A stretch of 5,036 bases of DNA from Pseudomonadota bacterium (GTDB lineage Bacteria > Pseudomonadota > Gammaproteobacteria > Enterobacterales > Enterobacteriaceae), in the NCBI GenBank assembly GCA_023454395.1, contig JAEYFY010000442.1:1-5036 (forward strand). Direction: 5' to 3'. Made by a program: the position numbers and the translations under genes. How positions within the stretch are numbered: the first letter of the stretch is position 1; every line of letters starts with the position of its first letter. Below, in pieces: positions 1 through 4,945 of the stretch. A model generated the notes under the pieces. The model was not told where the DNA came from. It did not search any database and saw only the letters and a list, made by a program, of their open reading frames with translations.

Positions 1-12
1 TTAAGGTAATAC

Positions 13-150
13 TCTATCCCGAAGAATAATGCAGATAGAACCGCCACTGGAAAAGACTGTGTGAGCTGCCGGAGCATTATGCTCCACAGAAGCCCAAAAC
101 CAGCGACGCCGTATGTATAGTACAAGCGGAAAATGATAAACGCAGTGGCG
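13..150. ncRNA. Candidate structured RNA element (unidentified)
   Basis: This stretch has several inverted repeats that are compatible with one branched fold. TCTATC (13-18) pairs with GATAGA (34-39). CGCCACTG (42-49) pairs perfectly with CAGTGGCG (143-150) and closes a domain of about 90 bases. Inside it, GGAGCA (71-76) pairs with TGCTCC (80-85) over a three-base loop. CCG (109-111) pairs with CGG (127-129), and TGTA (114-117) with TACA (121-124), separated by a 2x2 internal loop. G+C is about 49% by my count, against a very AT-rich stretch just to the right, and elevated G+C is a typical mark of structured RNA in AT-rich genomes. I do not recognise a known RNA family and cannot assign the strand. 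No clear promoter or U-tract terminator is visible. It could equally be a remnant of a mobile element end. Confidence 0.3.
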
Positions 151-172
151 TGAAATTGAAAGCAAAAAGGTG

Positions 173-222
173 CATAAACAATGAAAAACTATTCATATTT
201 AAGTTTTTCATCATAAACCATG
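173..222. repeat. Hairpin flanked by an 11-base direct repeat
   Basis: ATGAAAAACT (181-190) and AGTTTTTCAT (202-211) form a perfect 10-bp inverted repeat around an 11-base AT-only loop apart from one C. It is bracketed by CATAAACAATG (173-183) and CATAAACCATG (212-222), which agree at 10 of 11 positions. No T-run follows on either strand, so a simple terminator is not obvious. On the plus strand an AAAGG at 166-170 precedes an 11-codon open frame (181-216, peptide MKNYSYLSFSS) that runs through the hairpin. It may be a leader peptide or chance. Confidence 0.4.
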
Positions 223-407
223 CCCTTTAGGGTTTAAACTAAAAACACAATAAAATCAAAATGCTATTAATTTATATAAATCGTAAAAATCGATTAAGTT
301 TATAATTAAATAAATTTTCTCTTAGAAGTTGTCTAATCGCCTTATTTTCCTATAAAAACTTATTAGTTCGTTTATTTGCAACGCTATTTTATGGTCGTTG
401 TTTATAC

Positions 408-438
408 AAAAAAAGTGAGCTAAATTACGCTTCTTTTT
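408..438 (-). terminator. Possible intrinsic terminator, low-GC
   Basis: AAAAAAAG-T-GAGC (408-420) can pair with GCTT-CTTTTT (429-438) with one bulged base and one G·U pair over an eight-base loop. Read on the minus strand, the stem is followed directly by a T-run, so it could end transcription about 110 bases past the peptidase stop. The plus strand also has T-rich sequence after the stem, so it might act both ways. The stem is weak in G+C, which limits confidence. Confidence 0.3.
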
Positions 439-473
439 ATACTTTTATCTTATGACGATGATAAAAACTTTAT

Positions 474-491
474 ATTTCATATAGATGAAAT
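474..491. repeat. Short palindrome ATTTCAT-ATAG-ATGAAAT
   Basis: A perfect 7-bp inverted repeat with a four-base spacer lies between the peptidase-end hairpin and the AT-rich gap. It could be a second small hairpin of the same 3' region or a protein-binding palindrome. Nothing else in the sequence decides between these. Confidence 0.35.
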
Positions 492-496
492 TTGGA

Positions 497-525
497 TAAC
501 ACCTCCTAGCATTTAGAAGGTGTTA
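497..525 (-). terminator. Hairpin just past the peptidase gene
   Basis: TAACACCT (497-504) pairs perfectly with AGGTGTTA (518-525). After a single C/A mismatch the stem continues as CTA (506-508) with TAG (514-516) around the loop GCATT. It begins 21 bases past the peptidase stop codon. The minus-strand tail after the stem is only moderately T-rich, so it may terminate transcription weakly or protect the mRNA 3' end. Confidence 0.5.
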
Positions 526-546
526 AAAGAATTAATACTATTGTGT

Positions 547-1833
547 TTAATGGCGTTTTATTAATTTTTTTAAATATAAAATTGCGTTATTCACATTCGG
601 TAAAGGGCCAATTTTGTCATTTAACAGTGGGAAAGTGCCTGTTCTAATTAATAAGTCACGCATTTGTATCGGCGTTAACACACTGTTTGTACGGTCTTTA
701 TACCAAGATTGGATCACAGCAGCCGCTCCCGCAACTAAAGCACTGGCTGACGATGTTCCACTAAAATTAGCAGTATAAGTATGGTTATCATCACTTCGAA
801 ACAGGTCACCATAACCTGCTGTTGCAACATCCTCTCCCCACGCTTGCACATGAATAGGTGAACCATGCGTTGAGAAAGGTAATCGATTTAATGTATAAGG
901 CGAACCAGCACCAACACGTATTGAGTTATTATCATGGCGCTGTCGATAACTTTCATAAGCAGGTAAATCTAGATCTACCCCTCCATTACCTGCTGCCATA
1001 ATCACAATGATCCCAGCATCTGTTAATGCACGAGTCGCTTCCCAAATGTGCATTTCATAATCCGCAGGTACATAAGCTTGATGTTCACAAATTGTCTGCA
1101 TTTCATATAAAACAATATCACCAGCATGTAATATGCGTTTACTCGCAATAATCGCATCAATACGCCCACAAGTTAATTCAGAGATGGCATAAAACATATC
1201 TAATTTATAAGCGAGTCCAGTGATCCCTTTACCATCATTTTTTCCCATAATTAACCCAGCAACCGCTGTACCATGATCTGCCTGACTGGTTTTTTCATTA
1301 AATGGTAATAATGACGTAATATTATCCGTTGATAAATCATGATGAGAAAGATTGAAATCCCATTCAATATCAGCAACTTGTATTCCTTGCCCGTATGCTT
1401 CTTGCTTCCATGCTTCACAGATCCCTAGCCCTTTAATTTTATTAATATTCACCATTTTTTCTGGCGTATTTAAGTATTGCTGATATTGAGTAAAATCAGG
1501 CGTAATGTTAGGAGGTTCAATAGGCTGTATCGGCACTGTTTGTACATATTCAATATCAGGGTGTTGTTCTAATATTTTAATTATTTCTTCTAAAGAATAA
1601 TGTTTATTCTCTGGTAAATTAAGATAATAATATTTATTTAGATCATTAAAGTTTATTGAAATAGAATCAATATAACTTCTGGGCGGTAATGGATGAACAG
1701 ATGATATTACCGGAACTAAAGGTATATTAGTTAAAAAGGAATGGTGCATTTCATGGGAAGTAGAAAATGACAATTTTTTATTATCATAATTAAGATTATT
1801 TAATTTTATAAGGATCTTTCTTTTAATGTTCAT
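547..1833 (-). CDS. Subtilisin-family (S8) serine peptidase, no signal peptide
   Basis: A 428-aa protein that would hydrolyse peptide bonds through a serine nucleophile; its substrate is unknown. Residues about 1-110 have no hydrophobic signal segment. Around 80-101 they resemble the end of an S8 propeptide (EEIIKILEQHPDIEYV). The catalytic domain follows: VADIEWDF at 153-160, DHGTAVAG with His187, AAGNGG at 280-285 with oxyanion Asn283, the stretch AWGEDVATAGYGDL near 331-344, and FSGTSSASALVAG with Ser361. In a gap-free alignment to the usual V-I-D-T-G motif, the catalytic Asp position is Glu157, with Asp155 two residues earlier. I recall similar D-x-E motifs in other uncharacterised bacterial S8 proteins but cannot verify this. 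The start is ATG at 1833, because GAGGAG lies 8 bases upstream; the in-frame TTG at 1839 is only 2 bases from it. The protein is probably cytoplasmic or exported by another route. Family certain, role unknown. Confidence 0.9.
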   Translation of the reverse strand: MNIKRKILIKLNNLNYDNKKLSFSTSHEMHHSFLTNIPLVPVISSVHPLPPRSYIDSISINFNDLNKYYYLNLPENKHYSLEEIIKILEQHPDIEYVQTVPIQPIEPPNITPDFTQYQQYLNTPEKMVNINKIKGLGICEAWKQEAYGQGIQVADIEWDFNLSHHDLSTDNITSLLPFNEKTSQADHGTAVAGLIMGKNDGKGITGLAYKLDMFYAISELTCGRIDAIIASKRILHAGDIVLYEMQTICEHQAYVPADYEMHIWEATRALTDAGIIVIMAAGNGGVDLDLPAYESYRQRHDNNSIRVGAGSPYTLNRLPFSTHGSPIHVQAWGEDVATAGYGDLFRSDDNHTYTANFSGTSSASALVAGAAAVIQSWYKDRTNSVLTPIQMRDLLIRTGTFPLLNDKIGPLPNVNNAILYLKKLIKRH

Positions 1834-1841
1834 ATTCAATG

Positions 1842-1847
1842 CTCCTC
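1842..1847 (-). promoter_or_regulatory. Ribosome binding site GAGGAG, peptidase gene
   Basis: GAGGAG on the minus strand ends 8 bases before ATG at 1833, an ideal distance. It rules out the upstream TTG at 1839 as the main start. Confidence 0.8.
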
Positions 1848-1856
1848 TTTTTATTT

Positions 1857-1876
1857 TTTCGCTTTATAGCGCGAAA
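1857..1876 (-). repeat. 5' leader hairpin of the peptidase mRNA
   Basis: TTTCGC (1857-1862) and GCGAAA (1871-1876) form a 6-bp inverted repeat around an eight-base loop, ten bases upstream of the GAGGAG site. It would lie in the 5' leader of the peptidase transcript, close enough to affect ribosome access, though I see no alternative structure that would make it a switch. Confidence 0.35.
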
Positions 1877-1910
1877 TCTTGAGCAGTGACTATTTCCATT
1901 TTTAATAGAG

Positions 1911-1941
1911 ATAATACAAATAGGCTATTTTATAAAAACAA
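1911..1941 (-). promoter_or_regulatory. Tentative peptidase promoter
   Basis: On the minus strand TATTAT (1911-1916) is a fair -10 element, with TTGTTT (1936-1941) as a possible -35 at a long 19-base spacing. Transcription would start near 1904, giving a leader of about 70 bases. AT-rich DNA throws up such matches often, so this is weak. The inverted repeat at 1920-1954 overlaps it. Confidence 0.25.
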
Positions 1942-1954
1942 ATATCAAGCCTAT
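1920..1954. repeat. Inverted repeat over the peptidase promoter region
   Basis: ATAGGCT (1920-1926) and AGCCTAT (1948-1954) are perfect reverse complements 21 bases apart, about two helical turns between arms. They bracket the proposed -35 region, as expected for an operator with two half-sites. It could also be chance in AT-rich DNA. Confidence 0.3.
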
Positions 1955-1994
1955 ATTCTAAAAAATAGACTTAATATTATTTGAATGATGTTTA

Positions 1995-2124
1995 TTAACT
2001 AAACTCAATATGTAGATGTAGTTTTCCACAACAATCGCATATAACGATATCATCAGTGATAACAACCTCTGTTTTTATCGGTTCAGGATGATATTTAAAA
2101 TAATTCTAACATCAGATCCACCAT
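1995..2124 (-). pseudogene. Relic of a CbrC-family gene, frameshifted and truncated
   Basis: On the minus strand an ATG at 2124 opens a frame reading MVDLMLELF that stops at once. Reading on with one T removed from the TTTT run (2097-2100) gives FKYHPEPIKT, then acidic residues, then ICDCCGK, and a stop at 1995-1997 after about 43 codons. The F-K-Y-H-P-x-P start followed by a C-x-C-C-G-K cysteine cluster is what I remember of CbrC/UPF0167 proteins, which are normally well over 150 aa. So this looks like the N-terminal remnant of a dead gene, lacking a good ribosome binding site and everything after the first cysteine motif. Family match is from recall. A chance open frame is the alternative. 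Confidence 0.5.
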
Positions 2125-2141
2125 GCGTTAGTCATTCTCTA

Positions 2142-2150
2142 TGCTATAAT
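2142..2150 (+). promoter_or_regulatory. Extended -10 promoter for dusA
   Basis: TGCTATAAT is a perfect extended -10 element (TG-n-TATAAT). No good -35 lies 16-18 bases upstream, which fits an extended -10 promoter. Transcription would start near 2157, leaving a leader of about 63 bases before dusA. Confidence 0.65.
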
Positions 2151-2163
2151 GCGTCCTCATTTT

Positions 2164-2189
2164 CTACCCTCATAAAAAAACAAGGGTAG
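2164..2189 (+). repeat. 5' leader hairpin of dusA mRNA
   Basis: CTACCCT (2164-2170) pairs perfectly with AGGGTAG (2183-2189) around an A-rich 12-base loop. It lies within a few bases of the predicted transcript 5' end, so it may stabilise the message. No T-run follows, so it is unlikely to be a terminator. Confidence 0.45.
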
Positions 2190-2219
2190 CAACGCCTAAA
2201 TAGACGAAAGAATTACAGC

Positions 2220-3254
2220 ATGTCAGAAAATACAGAACTTAATAAACCAACAGAAAATCATCATGTTATTAGCCATTCAAATATATATAATTTGAACCGT
2301 TTCTCTGTTGCGCCGATGCTCGATTGGACTGATCGCCATTGTCGTTATTTCTTTCGTCAGCTCAGTAAAAATACTCTGCTTTATACTGAAATGGTCACAA
2401 CAGGTGCCATCATTCATGGTAAAGGTGACTATCTAAAATACAGTGAAGAAGAACATCCCGTCTCTTTGCAGTTAGGTGGAAGTGATCCCCAAGCTTTAGC
2501 GCAATGTGCAAAATTGGCACAAGAGCGTGGCTATGATGAAATTAATTTAAATGTGGGCTGCCCTTCAGATCGTGTACAAAATGGGCGCTTTGGTGCTTGT
2601 TTAATGGGAGATGCACAACTCGTTGCCGATTGTGTAAACGCCATGCGTGATGTCGTTGATATTCCTGTTACGGTAAAAACGCGTATTGGTATTGACGAGC
2701 TGGATAGCTACGAATTTCTATGTGATTTTATTGATACCGTCAGCCGTGATAATAACTGTGATACCTTTATTATTCATGCCCGTAAAGCATGGTTATCTGG
2801 CTTAAGCCCGAAAGAAAACCGTGAAGTGCCTCCTTTAGATTATCCTCGTGTTTATCAATTAAAGCGTGATTTTCCACATCTCACGATGGCAATTAATGGG
2901 GGGATTAAATCGCTAGAAGAAGCCAAAGAGCACTTAAAATATATGGATGGTGTGATGGTGGGTCGTGAGGCTTATCAAAATCCGTCAATTTTAACGCATG
3001 TTGATCATGAACTTTTTGACAATCAGCTACCCATTACTGATGCAGTCAGTGCAGTAAAAGCAATGTATCCTTATATCGAAAAAGAACTCTCTCAGGGTAC
3101 TTATTTAGGTCATGTTACGCGTCATATGTTGGGGATTTTCCAAGGTATTCCAGGTGCTAGACAATGGCGACGTCATTTAAGTGAAAACGCCCATAAACAG
3201 GGCGCTGATTTATCTGTTTTAGAAAATGCACTTAAATTTGTGACTGAAAAATAA
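2220..3254 (+). CDS. dusA: tRNA-dihydrouridine(20/20a) synthase DusA
   Basis: A flavoenzyme of 344 aa that uses NADPH to reduce uridine to dihydrouridine at positions 20 and 20a in the tRNA D-loop, in the cytoplasm. The TIM-barrel domain starts with [17 protein letters not shown] (28-44), where APM lies in the FMN pocket. [13 protein letters not shown] (110-122) carries the catalytic Cys114. KTRIG (153-157), [17 protein letters not shown] (186-202), INGGI (225-229) and VGRE (247-250) are FMN/phosphate and RNA-contact segments. The C-terminal helical domain includes the [17 protein letters not shown] region (293-309). Length and sequence match E. coli DusA closely, except the divergent first ~27 residues. 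ATG 2220 is the only upstream Met before a frame stop; its Shine-Dalgarno sequence is poor (AAAG at 2207-2210). It is transcribed alone, convergent with the next gene. The 5' part of dusA is a known integration site for some prophages and islands; here it is intact. Confidence 0.97.
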   Translation: MSENTELNKPTENHHVISHSNIYNLNRFSVAPMLDWTDRHCRYFFRQLSKNTLLYTEMVTTGAIIHGKGDYLKYSEEEHPVSLQLGGSDPQALAQCAKLAQERGYDEINLNVGCPSDRVQNGRFGACLMGDAQLVADCVNAMRDVVDIPVTVKTRIGIDELDSYEFLCDFIDTVSRDNNCDTFIIHARKAWLSGLSPKENREVPPLDYPRVYQLKRDFPHLTMAINGGIKSLEEAKEHLKYMDGVMVGREAYQNPSILTHVDHELFDNQLPITDAVSAVKAMYPYIEKELSQGTYLGHVTRHMLGIFQGIPGARQWRRHLSENAHKQGADLSVLENALKFVTEK

Positions 3255-3268
3255 CACATTAAAAATAA

Positions 3269-3290
3269 AACCAGCCACATTGGGCTGGTT
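3269..3290. terminator. Shared intrinsic terminator between dusA and the 104-aa ORF
   Basis: AACCAGCC (3269-3276) and GGCTGGTT (3283-3290) form a perfect 8-bp GC-rich stem with a six-base loop. On the minus strand a T-rich tail (TTATTTTTAA) follows, so it is a good terminator for the 104-aa ORF, whose stop is only 10 bases away. For dusA the tail is poorer (CTGCTTCC), so termination in that direction may be less efficient. Confidence 0.8.
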
Positions 3291-3299
3291 CTGCTTCCA

Positions 3300-3614
3300 T
3301 TAAAGTAATGAGAAGAAGCGATTATAATTGGCAACTAAATAAGCCATTTGAAACTCAAATGCCTCTTTAACTTCACGTTTTCCTTCTTCTGTTCCTTCTT
3401 TCTTTTTTATATCAAAAAAAGCGTTTTGCATTAATTGAACAGATACATCCATTGATTTTTGGAATGCAGATAAATTATTATTTTCACCAAAGCGTTTAAA
3501 TAATACTTCTATTTTTTCATCTGCGACATCACGAATAAATTGTAACTCAACATTACTGACTTTATTATCTTCATAAATAAAATCAATAAAACTCTTTAAT
3601 TCATCTTTTTGCAT
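3300..3614 (-). CDS. Uncharacterised 104-aa protein, probably all-helical
   Basis: I do not recognise this protein. It is charged (many Glu, Lys and Asp), rich in Phe, and contains no Pro, Cys, His or Trp, which points to a compact helical cytoplasmic protein. There is no signal peptide or membrane segment. The N-terminal part has the pattern FIDFIYEDNKVSNVELQFI (9-27), which loosely recalls the acidic-loop-plus-helix pattern of TerB-like or EF-hand-like proteins; this is only a visual resemblance. A lysine/glutamate stretch (KKKEGTEEGKREVKE) sits near residues 70-85. The start is ATG at 3614 with GGAG (3620-3623) five bases upstream; the GTG at 3620 overlaps that site. In E. coli this slot between dusA and qor holds pspG, a small membrane protein, and this is clearly not PspG. 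A good ribosome binding site and its own terminator argue it is a real gene. Confidence 0.75.
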   Translation of the reverse strand: MQKDELKSFIDFIYEDNKVSNVELQFIRDVADEKIEVLFKRFGENNNLSAFQKSMDVSVQLMQNAFFDIKKKEGTEEGKREVKEAFEFQMAYLVANYNRFFSLL

Positions 3615-3619
3615 AAACA

Positions 3620-3623
3620 CTCC
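3620..3623 (-). promoter_or_regulatory. Ribosome binding site GGAG, 104-aa ORF
   Basis: GGAG on the minus strand ends five bases before ATG at 3614. It includes the first base of the in-frame GTG at 3620, so that codon cannot easily be the start. Confidence 0.65.
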
Positions 3624-3755
3624 ATATCCTATTAATAAAAATCAAGAAAATGTAAATTAAAAGAGATGGAATTAAAAATAAATATAAAATAAAAATAAGG
3701 TTTTTTTTTGATAATAAAAATTGAAATAATTTATATTTGTTAATAATAAATATTC

Positions 3756-3787
3756 AAAACCTATTTAATTTATTTTAAATAGGTTTT
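3756..3787 (-). terminator. qor terminator hairpin
   Basis: AAAACCTATTTAA (3756-3768) and TTAAATAGGTTTT (3775-3787) are a perfect 13-bp inverted repeat with a six-base loop, 18 bases past the qor stop codon. On the minus strand the stem ends in TTTT and AT-rich sequence follows, as expected for an intrinsic terminator. It separates qor from the downstream 104-aa ORF, which then needs its own promoter in the AT-rich 3621-3755 stretch; I see no clear one there. A run of nine T occurs at 3701-3709. Confidence 0.7.
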
Positions 3788-3805
3788 AGGTTTTAAAAAT
3801 AATAA

Positions 3806-4789
3806 TTAAGGAATAAGTAAGCTTGATCCTTGAGATTGTCTACTTTCAAGGTAACGATGTGCATCTTTCGCATCTGCTAAAGCAAACTTCTGATTATCAG
3901 GCACACTTACATCAATTTTACCGCTACCAATTAACGTAAATAGCGCTTCACTTGCGGCATCTAGCTCTTCACGCGTTGTGATATAACCCGAAATAGATGG
4001 GCGCGTCACATACAGAGAACCTTTTTTATTGAGAATACCTAAATCAACACCCGTTACGGCACCTGATGCATTGCCAAAACTCACCATTAAGCCACGGCGT
4101 TGCAAGCAGTCTAACGAATCTAACCACGTTGCTTTACCAACAGAATCGTAAACAACAGGCACTTTTTGATTATTAGTTAGCGCCAACACACGTTCCACAA
4201 TCGACTCAGTCTGGTAATTAATCACTTCCCATGCACCAGCAGCTTTTGCTTTGGCAACTTTTTCATCACTGCCTGCCGTACCAATCATTTTCGCACCAAT
4301 GGCTTTCGCCCATTGGCTTGCAATTAAACCAACACCACCAGCAGCGGCGTGGAATAAGAAGGTTTCACCCGCTTGTAATTTATAGGTTTCATTGAAGAGA
4401 TAATAAACCGTTAATCCTTTTAAGAAAGAGGCGGCAGCTTGTTCAAAAGAGATATTATCAGGCAGACGTGCCACTTTATTTTCTGGTACATTATGCGTAT
4501 CGCTATAAGCCCCTAATGGAGATTGTGCATAAACAACTCTGTCCCCTTCTTTTAGTGAAGTCACTTTAGCGCCTGTTTTGATAATAATGCCCGCAGCTTC
4601 AGTGCCTAATCCACTTGGGAATTGGCTTACAGGATATAACCCGCTACGTACATAAGTATCAATATAGTTAACACCAATTGCCTTATTGGCAACTTGAACT
4701 TCATGATCGCCAAGAGGAGCAGGTGTAAATGTTGCAAACTCAAGAACATCTACATCGCCATGAGTTGCAAATTGAATACGATTAGCCAT
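3806..4789 (-). CDS. qor: NADPH:quinone oxidoreductase Qor
   Basis: A 327-aa zinc-free member of the medium-chain dehydrogenase/reductase superfamily, cytoplasmic, reducing quinones with NADPH. The GroES-like N-terminal domain runs to about 120 and includes NYIDTYVRSGLYP (41-53), GTEAAG (62-67) and EGDRVVY (81-87). The nucleotide-binding domain carries the AAAGGVG motif (148-154), then VVYDSVG (212-218), LDCLQRRGLMVSFGN (226-240) and VTRPS near 261-265. The C-terminus ESRQSQGSSLLIP matches E. coli Qor, as does the length of 327. The structural and catalytic zinc cysteines of classical alcohol dehydrogenases are absent. The start is ATG at 4789, preceded by AAGGAG six bases away; a further 31 in-frame upstream codons to 4882 would run through the putative promoter and add a segment unlike the family. 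It is divergent from dnaB, as in enterobacteria, and transcribed alone. Confidence 0.96.
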   Translation of the reverse strand: MANRIQFATHGDVDVLEFATFTPAPLGDHEVQVANKAIGVNYIDTYVRSGLYPVSQFPSGLGTEAAGIIIKTGAKVTSLKEGDRVVYAQSPLGAYSDTHNVPENKVARLPDNISFEQAAASFLKGLTVYYLFNETYKLQAGETFLFHAAAGGVGLIASQWAKAIGAKMIGTAGSDEKVAKAKAAGAWEVINYQTESIVERVLALTNNQKVPVVYDSVGKATWLDSLDCLQRRGLMVSFGNASGAVTGVDLGILNKKGSLYVTRPSISGYITTREELDAASEALFTLIGSGKIDVSVPDNQKFALADAKDAHRYLESRQSQGSSLLIP

Positions 4790-4795
4790 TACTAT

Positions 4796-4801
4796 CTCCT
4801 T
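4796..4801 (-). promoter_or_regulatory. Ribosome binding site AAGGAG, qor
   Basis: AAGGAG on the minus strand sits six bases before ATG at 4789. This fixes the start of qor and rejects the longer open frame. Confidence 0.85.
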
Positions 4802-4848
4802 TGTAGGATGAGAGATTAAATAAACGAGCGCAAAAAAGACCTTCAGAG

Positions 4849-4877
4849 ATAATGACAAAGGATAGCTATTTCTACAA
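4849..4877 (-). promoter_or_regulatory. Tentative qor promoter
   Basis: On the minus strand TTGTAG (4872-4877) and CATTAT (4849-4854) are separated by 17 bases. The -10 matches 4 of 6 consensus positions and the -35 keeps the TTG. Transcription would begin near 4842, about 53 bases before qor. Confidence 0.35.
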
Positions 4878-4892
4878 GGCACAGATAATTGG

Positions 4893-4916
4893 GTTAGCGT
4901 ATACTAATACGCTGAC
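4893..4916 (+). promoter_or_regulatory. Palindrome containing a likely dnaB -10 element
   Basis: AGCGTAT (4896-4902) and ATACGCT (4907-4913) are perfect reverse complements around ACTA, and the repeat extends outward through a T/G position to GT (4893-4894) and AC (4915-4916). TATACT (4900-4905), a strong -10 match, lies inside it and would start transcription about 34 bases before dnaB; no good -35 is visible. The palindrome may be an operator for the divergent qor/dnaB pair or simply part of the leader. Confidence 0.45.
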
Positions 4917-4945
4917 TGACACTTTTTCGATTTTATGCAGGATTT

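Larger units (their letters stand above)
223..546. other. AT-rich gene-free stretch downstream of the peptidase
   Basis: No credible protein gene is visible on either strand. The sequence is very AT-rich and dominated by A/T runs. It contains several hairpins listed separately (408-438, 474-491, 497-525), which fit the 3' untranslated region of the minus-strand peptidase gene. The longest minus-strand open stretch (about 322-444) has no ATG, no ribosome binding site and no family resemblance that I can see. Confidence 0.6.

Noticed and set aside
3..29. Eight codons ending in TAA on the plus strand, possibly the end of an upstream gene (KVILYPEE)
   Set aside because: Too short to identify at the window edge; any short frame can end this way.
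10..120. 36-codon open stretch on the plus strand (frame 1) with two cysteines
   Set aside because: It has no start codon with a ribosome binding site and no family resemblance; the inverted repeats explain the composition better.
1..240. tRNA, tmRNA or RNase P RNA in the GC-rich left end
   Set aside because: No cloverleaf, no T-loop GTTCRA motif, and no resemblance to the conserved cores of these RNAs.
322..444. About 40 open codons on the minus strand in the AT-rich gap
   Set aside because: No ATG, no ribosome binding site, no recognisable motif; open stretches of this size are common by chance.
1834..1839. TTG start for the peptidase two codons upstream
   Set aside because: It is only two bases from the GAGGAG site, while ATG at 1833 is at the ideal eight.
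2305..2335. dusA 5' segment as an attachment site of an integrated element
   Set aside because: The site itself is a known integration target in the family, but no second copy and no integrase are present in the window.
3615..3620. GTG start for the 104-aa ORF
   Set aside because: The GTG overlaps the GGAG ribosome binding site that serves ATG 3614.
4790..4882. In-frame N-terminal extension of qor to an ATG at 4882
   Set aside because: AAGGAG lies six bases before ATG 4789, the resulting 327-aa protein matches the known Qor length and start, and the extension would run through the likely promoter.
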